From contig CAJLKN010000005.1 in the NCBI GenBank assembly GCA_905207235.1, forward strand, positions 36,610-100,609: a DNA stretch of 64,000 nucleotides, in the 5' to 3' direction. Positions within the stretch are counted from its first letter, which is position 1. Every line of letters starts with the position of its first letter. A program made the translations under genes and the position numbers. The notes below the pieces were generated by a model. It did not search any database, was not told where the DNA came from, and saw nothing but the letters and a program-made list of their open reading frames with translations. This DNA comes from an uncultured Eubacteriales bacterium (lineage in GTDB: Bacteria > Bacillota > Clostridia > Christensenellales > Borkfalkiaceae). This document shows positions 24,733 to 32,173 of the stretch, piece after piece.

Positions 24733-25050
24733 ATGAGTAATGCAACATTTATTTATGTCGGAAGTTATTCCGGAACGGCAAAGGACACCGGTAGACCTTT
24801 TAACAGGGTTAGTATAGTCGGTAAGACAGATCGCGGACTTCGCACGTTCGACCTTTTCACTGAGGGCGGCGAAAAATTGCCCAATCAGGATAAACTTCAG
24901 TTCGGCGATGTCGTAAGGGCAGAGTATAAGGATAGTTCTTACCCCGGCGGCAGACCTTCGCTCTGTGGTCTTGAAGTGGTTACACAGACCCCTTATAACC
25001 TTGACAAAATGGCACTGCTGGACGACGTTGCAGTTCTGCTTGGTGCATAA
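24733..25050 (+). CDS. Putative single-stranded DNA-binding protein of the phage
   Basis: A 105-residue, beta-rich protein with the length and composition of filamentous-phage ssDNA-binding proteins (gene V class) and other small OB-fold binders: TFIYVGSYSGTAKDTGRPFNRVSIVGK (start of an OB-like barrel) and TFDLFTEGG. There is no acidic SSB tail. It sits immediately upstream of the HUH Rep gene, where ssDNA-binding proteins of rolling-circle phages are commonly encoded. GAAGGAG precedes ATG. Function is inferred from context and shape, not from a clear signature. Confidence 0.6.
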   Translation: MSNATFIYVGSYSGTAKDTGRPFNRVSIVGKTDRGLRTFDLFTEGGEKLPNQDKLQFGDVVRAEYKDSSYPGGRPSLCGLEVVTQTPYNLDKMALLDDVAVLLGA

Positions 25051-25058
25051 GTTTAATA

Positions 25059-25112
25059 GTTCATGGTTTCCCCGAGGCCGCCGAAAGGCGGCTTTGGGGA
25101 AACCTCTTGAAC
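25059..25112 (+). promoter_or_regulatory. Large interrupted hairpin before rep, candidate replication origin
   Basis: Nested stems: GTTCA/TGAAC (25059-25063, 25108-25112), GGTTTCCCC/GGGGAAACC (25065-25073, 25096-25104) and GCCGCC/GGCGGC (25077-25082, 25087-25092) with a GAAA tetraloop. No T-run follows, so it is a poor terminator. Its place next to an HUH Rep gene fits a double-strand origin extruding a nick-site cruciform. Confidence 0.5.
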
Positions 25113-25157
25113 AATTACATTTATCTTGACCCATAAAAGGGCAGTCGGGGCTATTTT

Positions 25158-26357
25158 ATGGACTTATTCGATTATGAAAAATTAAATACATTTAAAAACA
25201 GCGGTAAGTCCTTTTGTGATATGGCTCGCCGAATAAGGATAAATCCGCTTATCGCCGAATACTATGAGCAACTCGGTTGTGATTATGATGACTTGTTGGT
25301 TACCAGAGGTCTCAGGACAGTTGACTTTAATACGAAGTGTCAGAAACGAGCTCGCCGCATTTTAGAATGTGGCCGAAGAGTTTCAACCACTCAGTGGAAG
25401 GAAAGTAAAGTCCATCACGTGCTCAGCGTTCAGCTCTGCGCGGACAAGTTCTGCGGCAATTGTCAGAAGCAATTCGCTAACCGCCGTGAGCATAGATATA
25501 CTCCGCTTTTAAAGGTTCTGAATGAAAAATATGATCTCTATCACATAGCATTGACGGTGCCGAACTGTTCAGGGTTTTTTCTTCCGGACACGGTAGGTAA
25601 AATATTAAAAGCTTTCGGAAAGTTGATGAAGTTCTTTCTCTGCCGAAAGAAAATTCGCGGTTTACCCTTCGAAGGTCTCGGTTGTCGCGGCGCGATCCGT
25701 TCTCTTGAGATTACGATGAACGAAAGTATGAGTACATATCACCCGCATTTGCATTGTATTTTCGTTTTTCGTAAAGGTGTAGAGCTGGACAAGCCGAAAG
25801 TGTTTACAAATTCGTTTTCGTTCAGTAAGGGGCGTAAGGTTCAGCAGTTCTCGGCGTTCGAAGTGCTTGTTCAGAAACTCTGGCGGCTGTGCTTCGACGG
25901 CGATAAGGTAACGAAGAAAGCCGTTGAGAACTTGCAGGAAGGTTACAGTTGCATAGTTAACTATGCGGACGGAAACTTCCATCAGATATTTAAATACGCC
26001 GTTGCCGGACTTCTTGCCGAAAAGAAAAAGGCAATGCGTAAGGACGTGAACGTCCAGAGGGGTTTAAGTTATCCCGAGTTTAAAGATTTATACATGGCGT
26101 TAGAAAACCGCCGTGCGTTGCAAGGTTATGGTTGTTTTTACGGCTTGAAACTTGACGAGGCGGAACTGAATGCCGACGACGCGGCAGACGAGGAAATTCG
26201 CAGCATAATTCATTGTCTGAACGGAGTAGAAGAGGGTTGCATGACTACGGAAAAACTTCTCGATGTCATTGAAAATATTGTAGTCAAAAACCATGTGTAT
26301 TTCTCGGACAAGGATATTAAGAGCAACTTAGACAGCCTTTCCGGAGACGATATATAG
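25158..26357 (+). CDS. rep: HUH-family rolling-circle replication initiator (Rep_1-like)
   Basis: A 399-residue Rep. It carries the RCR motifs in order: Cys cluster C94/C99/C102, motif 1 YHIALTV (about 128-134), motif 2 HPHLH with the metal-binding HUH pair H197/H199, and motif 3 FHQIFKYAVAG with nucleophile Tyr280. A single motif-3 Tyr matches the Rep_1 plasmid group. Such enzymes nick the plus origin, attach to the 5' end and drive rolling-circle synthesis, the mode used by filamentous phages. The C-terminal 120 residues are acidic and unassigned. The gene ends exactly at the first copy of the 30-bp palindromic repeat. Confidence 0.88.
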   Translation: MDLFDYEKLNTFKNSGKSFCDMARRIRINPLIAEYYEQLGCDYDDLLVTRGLRTVDFNTKCQKRARRILECGRRVSTTQWKESKVHHVLSVQLCADKFCGNCQKQFANRREHRYTPLLKVLNEKYDLYHIALTVPNCSGFFLPDTVGKILKAFGKLMKFFLCRKKIRGLPFEGLGCRGAIRSLEITMNESMSTYHPHLHCIFVFRKGVELDKPKVFTNSFSFSKGRKVQQFSAFEVLVQKLWRLCFDGDKVTKKAVENLQEGYSCIVNYADGNFHQIFKYAVAGLLAEKKKAMRKDVNVQRGLSYPEFKDLYMALENRRALQGYGCFYGLKLDEAELNADDAADEEIRSIIHCLNGVEEGCMTTEKLLDVIENIVVKNHVYFSDKDIKSNLDSLSGDDI

Positions 26358-26386
26358 AGTGCACCCCCGTTTCCCAACGTCGGGAA
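26357..26386 (+). repeat. 30-bp repeat A, palindromic core, directly after rep
   Basis: GAGTGCACC-CCC-GTTTCCCAACGT-C-GGGAA; 26 of 30 bases match repeat B at 31760-31789. The core TTCCCAACGTCGGGAA is an almost perfect palindrome. It begins at the last base of the rep stop codon. Confidence 0.85.
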
Positions 26387-26409
26387 AAAATATCAAAGGT
26401 AGGTTTAAT

Positions 26410-26622
26410 ATGAAATTCACTGTCAAACAAAGGAAGTTGGCGCGAACGGTATCGACGTCGCGGCTTAAGAAATTGTACGAACGAAGCGAAGCGCGGCTCG
26501 AGCTCGCTGCAAGGCGCGGAGATTTTAAAGGAATTAGCCGTGCGATGAAGCAGCACCAGACATATGAATATGCCATGCTTTATAAAAAGGCGAGGCGCGC
26601 GAACGGTAAATCGAAGTATTAA
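26410..26622 (+). CDS. Small basic phage protein, 70 aa
   Basis: A Lys/Arg-rich helical protein (MKFTVKQRKLARTVSTSRLK...) with no membrane segment. The start at ATG 26410 follows AAAGGTAGG, the variant ribosome site seen in the early phage genes. It lies just after repeat A and just before another small basic protein. The charge pattern suggests nucleic-acid binding; no homologue is recognised, and a coat role is unlikely without a hydrophobic span. Confidence 0.65.
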   Translation: MKFTVKQRKLARTVSTSRLKKLYERSEARLELAARRGDFKGISRAMKQHQTYEYAMLYKKARRANGKSKY

Positions 26623-26636
26623 ATGAGGTGGCGGGT

Positions 26637-26807
26637 ATGTCGTTAAGAAAGATAACGAAGAATGACGTCGACAACGCTTATAAGATAGTGGCAGAGGCGT
26701 CCAGGAACGCAAAGTTCAGTACGCAGCGTGCAAGGCTTTTAAAGCATGGCGCGGACAAGCTCAAGGCTGATTATAAACGCTCGCTTAAGAGCAAATCAAA
26801 AAAGTAA
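26637..26807 (+). CDS. Small basic phage protein, 56 aa
   Basis: MSLRKITKNDVDNAYKIVAE... ending KSKSKK; strongly basic (pI clearly above 10 by inspection), helical, no membrane segment. GAGGTGGCGGGT precedes ATG by a few bases and the gene begins 14 bases after the previous stop, so the two are probably co-translated. It may condense or bind phage DNA, or be a decayed structural gene. Too short to assign. Confidence 0.6.
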   Translation: MSLRKITKNDVDNAYKIVAEASRNAKFSTQRARLLKHGADKLKADYKRSLKSKSKK

Positions 26808-26845
26808 AATAACGTGGCTCCCAGCGTTAAGGGAAAGGAAAATAT

Positions 26846-27733
26846 ATGAAAATTAAAGCTAAGACAAAAGGTATTATCAAAAAGGTTTCTCTTGCGCTTG
26901 CGGGCGTTATCGCAATAAGCGCAATCGGCGTGGGCGTGGCAAAGCTTGTCGAGTACACGAAAGAAGACTTGAAGACTATTTCGCCGTCGTTCTCGGCCGG
27001 TAATCTCGGAACTGACGGCAAGTATGTAAACGACGAAAGCACGCTCTATACAAAGGAAGCGTTCCAGTGCGACGGCTTGCAGATAAAGCTCGATTTCGAC
27101 AATGAGATAGAATATCAGATATACTTCTACGACGATCTCGACAACTTCGTCGAGAGTACGGAAGTTCTCTCTTCGGCATATTCTGACCCCGTTCATGACG
27201 GCTATGCGCGTATAGTTATAATGCCGACGAACGACGAGGACGGCAAAATCGGTATTACCGAACGCCTTACATATCCGGACCAGATGACCATAAAGGTCGC
27301 TAAGGAACAGAATATAGAGTATTATCAGGTGTTTAATAAACGCCTTTTCATTACTTATGGTTTAAATAATCTTGTATTTTCGTATGGGGATATTGTTGCT
27401 GAAGGTTCTTCTTATATCTTTACAACAAGTAGTTCCCGCGTAGTTACCTCTCATAATTTACTTGCTGTTAATGGTGGCGAAACCGTTTCTTGTTCATTTG
27501 ACGTCGGTGATTATCGTTTAATTTTAATAGTTTATCAGTTTAAAAATATTGACGGTAATCTTACGTTTGTTTCGAGGAAACAATCCGACGTTGGTAGTTC
27601 AAGTGTTGTATTGTCTGACGCAATCGATTGTGTTGTTTTTTCTTGTCACATTTATGATAGTTCCTCGAGTTCAGTTATACCTATTGAGGAAGATGAGCTT
27701 GAGTTGTTTTCTTCCTATTTTTCTATATCATAA
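26846..27733 (+). CDS. Phage surface protein with N-terminal membrane segment
   Basis: A 295-residue protein. A Lys-rich N-terminus precedes one hydrophobic span (about 14-34, VSLALAGVIAISAIGVGVAK) and an extracytoplasmic beta-rich region ending in Ser-rich sequence (YDSSSSSVIPIEE). Base use changes inside the gene: the first 490 bases are GC-rich like the host, the rest from about 27340 is AT-rich, suggesting that the distal domain was exchanged. GGGAAAGGAAA precedes ATG. Position and topology fit a minor coat or tip protein; the hydrophobic N-terminal span resembles that of filamentous coat proteins but the protein is far longer. A strong terminator follows. Confidence 0.65.
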   Translation: MKIKAKTKGIIKKVSLALAGVIAISAIGVGVAKLVEYTKEDLKTISPSFSAGNLGTDGKYVNDESTLYTKEAFQCDGLQIKLDFDNEIEYQIYFYDDLDNFVESTEVLSSAYSDPVHDGYARIVIMPTNDEDGKIGITERLTYPDQMTIKVAKEQNIEYYQVFNKRLFITYGLNNLVFSYGDIVAEGSSYIFTTSSSRVVTSHNLLAVNGGETVSCSFDVGDYRLILIVYQFKNIDGNLTFVSRKQSDVGSSSVVLSDAIDCVVFSCHIYDSSSSSVIPIEEDELELFSSYFSIS

Positions 27734-27744
27734 TTTTTTCGGCG

Positions 27745-27784
27745 GTTGGTGGGCGTGGAAACGCTCACCAACTTTTTTATTTTT
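27745..27784 (+). terminator. Intra-operon terminator touching the next start codon
   Basis: An 11-bp stem (27745-27755 with 27762-27772, one G-T pair), six-base loop and TTTTTTATTTTT. The ATG of the next gene begins at 27785 with no ribosome site other than bases inside the hairpin. Confidence 0.85.
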
Positions 27785-29194
27785 ATGAAAACTAAAATTT
27801 TAAAAATTTCAAGTTTAATAGCAATAGTTATCCTTGCTCTTTGCATGCTTATGTCCTATTCCTCCGTTGCGGTGTTCGCCGTCACGGACGAAACTACGGT
27901 TCTGGACGAATTGCAGTCGGATCCTGACTTCGATATAACGGCGTATGAGGACAACGCAGAGGATTTTTCCTTGCAGGTAATTCAAATCGGTGAGGACAAA
28001 GACAAAGAACTTTACATATACACTTATCAGCCCGCCCATAACAGCATTGACCTGCTCGGCACAAAGGTTTCCATAAGTTATGGCTATTCCATGAACGGAG
28101 CAGGGCTTTCTCCTAAGCTTTATGATTTGGAGTTGGTTTCTACAAGCGGCGTATTCGATAAGTACCACGTAAAAGGTTTTACTCCGTCTAAGGACGGTGA
28201 CAGATACTACAACATAGTTTCCATTTATCGTGAGTACAATTCAGTTGTGGACGATGAGTATGACGAGACGTTCCCGACGACAGGTAAAGCATATTCGGTA
28301 GGTCAACAATGGTATGTTTGCGATTTGAACGATGGTAAGTATTATGAAATGAATACTTTCAAAACTATGCCAGTTGATACTGTCCTAGGTGGTCCAATTT
28401 TATTTAAAGATGGTTTAACGTGGGGTTCATTAATTAATCGCAGTGAGCCAACTCAATGTTGGATATATTGTTTTAATGCTGAAGAGTATCAGATAAAGCA
28501 TATATACGATGCTGATTTAACTTATTCTATTCGTAAGGTAATTCACAATTGGCACTATTTAACCGGTGAAAGTTATGATTACAAAGATGATCAGCCAAAT
28601 CTTAAAATTACTTTGGCGGATACAGATGTGATGTTGCATGTTGGTTCGGGCGTTGGTGCTAAAGATTTTGAGTGGAATAGAATTTTATCTTCAGATGAAT
28701 TCATTACTACTGCAGAAGAGCAAGGCGTTGAGTTTACTGATGAGCAAAAGCAGAAAATTCAGTCAAGTCAATGGGTTTTTACGTACTTGGAAACTGATTA
28801 CGTTTATTCCGGTTATTCTTCTGGCTTTGGTAATAGTGTTTCTTCTTATACAGAAATATATTATGATGTTTATGACGTTGGATTGTTAAGACTTCATTTT
28901 CAGGATTTTAGCGGAATGTATTATGATTTGGGCGTTGTAAATGATTTAACTGACCCAGGTAATGATCCTATTGGTGTAGGCGGGACAGATTGGGAAGATA
29001 CTTTTAAAGATTTTTGGGATAACTTTACTATGGTAGTTGGGCTTATAATCGGATTGATTTTTGTAGTAGTTTTGCTGAATTTCTTGCCTCCCGTTCGTCA
29101 TTTATTTAATTTTCTTCTAAAAGGCGTTTCTTATGTTATATCTTTGCCGTTTCAAGCGTTGGCGTGGGTATTTAAAAAAGACGGTCGAAAATGA
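27785..29194 (+). CDS. Phage adsorption-type surface protein (pIII-like topology)
   Basis: A 469-residue protein. It has a signal peptide (about 1-33, SLIAIVILALCMLM, cleavage near VFA), a long beta-rich ectodomain, a Gly/Pro/Asp juxtamembrane motif LTDPGNDPIGVGG, one TM segment (about 424-445) and a basic C-terminal tail ending KKDGRK. This export-plus-C-terminal-anchor plan matches attachment proteins of filamentous phages, and the gene is just upstream of the assembly ATPase. Sequence from about 28300 to the end is markedly more AT-rich than the first 500 bases, suggesting a swapped distal ectodomain. I start at ATG 27785 because it gives a clean signal peptide; no ordinary ribosome site is present. 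Confidence 0.65.
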   Translation: MKTKILKISSLIAIVILALCMLMSYSSVAVFAVTDETTVLDELQSDPDFDITAYEDNAEDFSLQVIQIGEDKDKELYIYTYQPAHNSIDLLGTKVSISYGYSMNGAGLSPKLYDLELVSTSGVFDKYHVKGFTPSKDGDRYYNIVSIYREYNSVVDDEYDETFPTTGKAYSVGQQWYVCDLNDGKYYEMNTFKTMPVDTVLGGPILFKDGLTWGSLINRSEPTQCWIYCFNAEEYQIKHIYDADLTYSIRKVIHNWHYLTGESYDYKDDQPNLKITLADTDVMLHVGSGVGAKDFEWNRILSSDEFITTAEEQGVEFTDEQKQKIQSSQWVFTYLETDYVYSGYSSGFGNSVSSYTEIYYDVYDVGLLRLHFQDFSGMYYDLGVVNDLTDPGNDPIGVGGTDWEDTFKDFWDNFTMVVGLIIGLIFVVVLLNFLPPVRHLFNFLLKGVSYVISLPFQALAWVFKKDGRK

Positions 29195-29209
29195 CCGTCT
29201 TAAAAGTTT

Positions 29210-29467
29210 TTAATTCACTGCATAGACACATAGTAAGATATATATTACGCAAATAATTATAGTAACTATTATCATTCCAATAGTAAAAAACTTTGTGCTT
29301 TTGTTCTCATTGCATTTTTTGTTGAGTTGTATTATTACGCAAGCAAATATTACTGTAACTAATATTGCTAATATTGTTATAAGTAAAATTGATAAAGGTT
29401 TTGTATCAAGACCGCCATATCCAACAGGAATGTTGTCAGGGTCGGTTAATAATAAATTACAAAGCAT
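29210..29467 (-). CDS. Minus-strand two-TM protein sharing the juxtamembrane motif of its neighbour
   Basis: An 85-residue protein inside the otherwise plus-strand structural module. An excellent ribosome site (AAAAAAGGAGATATAATT-ATG) supports expression. It begins with a short region LTDPDNIPVGYGG, then two TM segments (about 27-47 and 61-82). The region resembles LTDPGNDPIGVGG, the juxtamembrane motif of the adjacent adsorption-type protein, also at DNA level (26 of 38 bases). The gene is very AT-rich. A phage-encoded decoy or superinfection-exclusion protein is possible; this is inference. Confidence 0.65.
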   Translation of the reverse strand: MLCNLLLTDPDNIPVGYGGLDTKPLSILLITILAILVTVIFACVIIQLNKKCNENKSTKFFTIGMIIVTIIICVIYILLCVYAVN

Positions 29468-29520
29468 AATTATATCTCCTTTTTTAATTTTAAATCATCA
29501 GGTTAAATTTATCAAGTAAA

Positions 29521-29622
29521 ATGAAAAACTTAAAGAACGTTTTAAAAATTGTAATATTGTTAGTTGCTGTGCTTGTAATGGGCTATTTTATATTTACGTT
29601 CACTAACTTGGGGGCAGTATGA
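29521..29622 (+). CDS. 33-aa hydrophobic peptide, candidate coat or minor coat protein
   Basis: MKNLKNVLKIVILLVAVLVM... is a single hydrophobic helix with a basic N-terminus and a short polar C-terminus, like the pVII/pIX or pVI-type minor virion proteins of filamentous phages. Its TGA overlaps the ATG of the Zot-like gene (ATGA), so translation is coupled. No strong ribosome site precedes it. Its size and place beside the assembly ATPase are the evidence; no sequence family is recognised. Confidence 0.5.
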   Translation: MKNLKNVLKIVILLVAVLVMGYFIFTFTNLGAV

Positions 29623-31757
29623 AAAAGTTTAATTACAGGCATTTAATCTGGCTCGGCGCGATCGCTGCAAGCCTCGCGCTGATACCATTCTTTTTTCAGT
29701 ACGCCCATTTGCGAATTGCTGAGAGCTGCATAGACCTTTACAATTCCGGAAAGTTCTACATAAACGAGCTGTGCGATCTCAATATGACGGGCGAAATAAC
29801 AGTCAATAATTTCACAAATCAGCCGTTCATTATGCCTTTCAATCTTCCGAAAACTTGGGAAGAGTTCTGCGCGAATATGAGCGGTTATTGGTCGCTGTTC
29901 TTCTCCATGGACAACTTCTCGGCATACCTCGAGAAAGTCAGCGACGTTCTGTTTTACATAACAAAAATATTGCTTATTGTAATGCCTTTTTTCCTCGTTA
30001 TTTTTGCAGTTTTGATTGTAAAGAAAAAGACTATCAATAACGATTACGGAAAGGAGAGTAAGCCTTTGAAGGCGTTCAAGCGGTTTGAAAAGAAAGTCTA
30101 TCCGCCTGTCAGAGCGTGGTTGCTGAGCTTCATCGAGTTCAGCCGCGAGCATAATTATTATCTTAAGATATTGGCATTTGTATGGGTTTACAATTTTAAC
30201 GGCATAGCTATATTTATCTCCGGCATGGCTTATTATCTGTATTTTATTGCAGCTCTCAAAACAAGCACGATTTATATTCAGATAGTTAAGTTGCTTATGG
30301 ATTTATCTGTTATGATAGACTTTATTCCCGCTATTTTGTGGGCGGTAATAATTATAGTTGCGTTGAATTTGCTTGCTCGCCATATAGCGTTTAACCGACT
30401 GTATCATCACGAACGTTGCAATCGCGGATTTATAAATGAGCGCGGATTGGCATTGACTATTGACGGCACTATGGAAAAAGGTAAGACTTTGCTCATGACG
30501 GATATTGCTCTTTCTGCGGAAGTTCAGCTTCGTGACCAGGCATTGGAAGTTATCTTCGAAAGTGATTATAAATTTCCGCATTTCCCTTGGCAGAATTTGG
30601 AACGTTTTCTTAAAAAAATGTTCCAGAAGCATAGAATATATGACGTCTGGAGCTGTCGTCGGGTGATAAAATCAAAGCGTTTGAAGTTTGAAAGGAAGCC
30701 GCAGAACCGTTATATCTTCGGTTATGACTTTGGGTATTACGGCTTAGATTATAACGATAATTTAAAGCCCATGAGCGTTTGGCAAGCAATTGAAGATTAT
30801 GCTTGCGCATATCTGATATACACGAGGCAATGCGCCCTCTTAATATCGAACTACTCTATCCGTTCGGATACGCTCTTCGACGATTTGGGCAACTTTCCTT
30901 TGTCTGACAGCGACTTTTTTAAGCGCGATAGCCGTATGATAGAGAGTTTTTCGAGGCATAGCCATATTTTGGACTATGACATGCTCAGGCTTGGGAAGAC
31001 GATGATTGAGGACAATCCGAATAGGTATGCGTTCGGGTTCGGCGTGTATGTTATATCCGAGATTGATAAGGAACGTAAGAACGCAAACGCTACTAAGCAC
31101 CTGAAGCCGTCTGACCCTGAATGCAATCAGGTCAACGACCTTTTCAATCTTAACCTTATGATGGAGCGGCATGCCGTTACTATTGCTTATCGTTGTTTTC
31201 TTAAAAATTTGTCAGATCTTCAAAGGTTCGAAGAGCTCGGCATTGGTACGCTCGGTCTGGGTGAGCGTGTGTCTATAAAAAAGAAGGGAGAGATGTCGCC
31301 GCTTCTGCCGTTTTTCTCTACGTTCTGGCTTACGGATTTAATCTTTGGATTTATTATTGAAAAATTCAATAAGTATTATTTGAAGTATCGCCATGACCGC
31401 GCGGACACAACGCTTACAATGTATCTTTTAAAGAAGTTCGTGGCGAAGCTTGTTCACCATCGCGAGCGAGTAAACAATTTGTTTGGCTGTTCGAAGCTCG
31501 AATTGCTTGTAGCTGCCGGGAACGGCGACGAGGAAGGCGAGAAAAAGAAGTATTATCTTCAGAGCAAAAAGATATATGCAAATCGTTACTCAACTGACTG
31601 TCTTAGCGGCATTTATGAAGCTCGAAGCAAGTTAAATAAGGTCGGCATTGATGATATAATTGAATATGGCGGCATTATGGCAACCAACGACGAGTTGCAG
31701 AAGCAAAACAGCCACTTCCAAAGCGACATAACAAAGATGACGAAAGCGCACACCTGA
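29619..31757 (+). CDS. Zot/pI-like filamentous-phage assembly ATPase
   Basis: A 712-residue membrane ATPase. Four hydrophobic segments (about 8-28, 111-135, 182-212, 230-255) precede a cytoplasmic ATPase domain with Walker A G283-TMEKGKT-290 and a candidate Walker B VYVISEID (476-483). The text after Walker A (LLMTDIALSAEVQ ... FPHFPWQNLE) and the HSHILDYDMLRLGK stretch match my memory of unannotated gut-Clostridia proteins linked to the Zot/pI class; this cannot be checked here. pI-class proteins assemble and extrude filamentous virions through the membrane. N-terminal placement of the membrane segments differs from M13 pI, where the ATPase comes first. A DNA-translocating coupling ATPase is the main alternative. 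Confidence 0.7.
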   Translation: MKKFNYRHLIWLGAIAASLALIPFFFQYAHLRIAESCIDLYNSGKFYINELCDLNMTGEITVNNFTNQPFIMPFNLPKTWEEFCANMSGYWSLFFSMDNFSAYLEKVSDVLFYITKILLIVMPFFLVIFAVLIVKKKTINNDYGKESKPLKAFKRFEKKVYPPVRAWLLSFIEFSREHNYYLKILAFVWVYNFNGIAIFISGMAYYLYFIAALKTSTIYIQIVKLLMDLSVMIDFIPAILWAVIIIVALNLLARHIAFNRLYHHERCNRGFINERGLALTIDGTMEKGKTLLMTDIALSAEVQLRDQALEVIFESDYKFPHFPWQNLERFLKKMFQKHRIYDVWSCRRVIKSKRLKFERKPQNRYIFGYDFGYYGLDYNDNLKPMSVWQAIEDYACAYLIYTRQCALLISNYSIRSDTLFDDLGNFPLSDSDFFKRDSRMIESFSRHSHILDYDMLRLGKTMIEDNPNRYAFGFGVYVISEIDKERKNANATKHLKPSDPECNQVNDLFNLNLMMERHAVTIAYRCFLKNLSDLQRFEELGIGTLGLGERVSIKKKGEMSPLLPFFSTFWLTDLIFGFIIEKFNKYYLKYRHDRADTTLTMYLLKKFVAKLVHHRERVNNLFGCSKLELLVAAGNGDEEGEKKKYYLQSKKIYANRYSTDCLSGIYEARSKLNKVGIDDIIEYGGIMATNDELQKQNSHFQSDITKMTKAHT

Positions 31758-31759
31758 AG

Positions 31760-31789
31760 GAGTGCACCTGGGTTTCCCAACGTTGGGAA
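31760..31789 (+). repeat. 30-bp repeat B, palindromic core, directly after the assembly ATPase
   Basis: GAGTGCACC-TGG-GTTTCCCAACGT-T-GGGAA, with a perfect 16-base palindrome TTCCCAACGTTGGGAA. It starts two bases after the stop codon of the Zot-like gene, so copies A and B bracket the structural and assembly genes. Confidence 0.85.
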
Positions 31790-32078
31790 TTGTTTGCGAC
31801 GAATATATTTCCCCTTATCAGCTTGAAAGGGGGTAAAGAGGGGGAAAACAAAGAGTAAGCAGAGCGCTCGGGTGAATTTGTTTTCCCCCCGTCCACGGTT
31901 TATATTAAGTCTGGTTAAGAGATTGGCTTTATAAATTTAATTGCGGCGAGTTGTGGTTGGTCGGCTAAGCGGTTTAGCGAGCCGCCAACCCACCGCCGCA
32001 AAATAAAGCCCCTCGGGTTGCGAAGGGCAGATAAAATGGGATTTTATTTGTAGGCGTATGAGTTAAAATTATGAAAAT
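31790..32078 (+). promoter_or_regulatory. Hairpin-rich phage intergenic region (candidate packaging signal/origin)
   Basis: No gene is visible. Strong structures: a 13-bp perfect stem GGGGGAAAACAAA (31840-31852) with TTTGTTTTCCCCC (31877-31889); a nested hairpin with arms 31941-31948/31994-32001, GGTTGG/CCAACC and CGGC/GCCG; and a smaller hairpin 32007-32028. In the excised circle this would be the main intergenic region, between the assembly ATPase and integrase genes, the place where filamentous phages keep packaging and strand-origin hairpins. Confidence 0.5.
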
Positions 32079-32101
32079 AAATAAGGCTACAAATGAGGCT
32101 A
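32079..32101 (+). repeat. Integrase arm-type sites, right end
   Basis: ATAAGGCTACAAATGAGGCTA, same orientation and spacing as the left-end pair with one changed base. Conservation at both ends of the element fits binding sites for the integrase N-terminal domain. Confidence 0.65.
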
Positions 32102-32173
32102 AAAACGCAAAAAACACCCTCAAAATGAGCATTTTTTATTGATTTTTGCTTGTTTTTTGACGTTTTGATGAGC

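Noticed and set aside
29619..31757. Zonula occludens toxin as a virulence factor
   Set aside because: The name Zot comes from Vibrio phage; the protein here is read as an assembly ATPase, and there is no evidence for a toxin domain.
32071..32142. Short frame MKINKATNEAKNAKN... just inside attR
   Set aside because: It overlaps the arm-type repeats, has no ribosome site and is very short.
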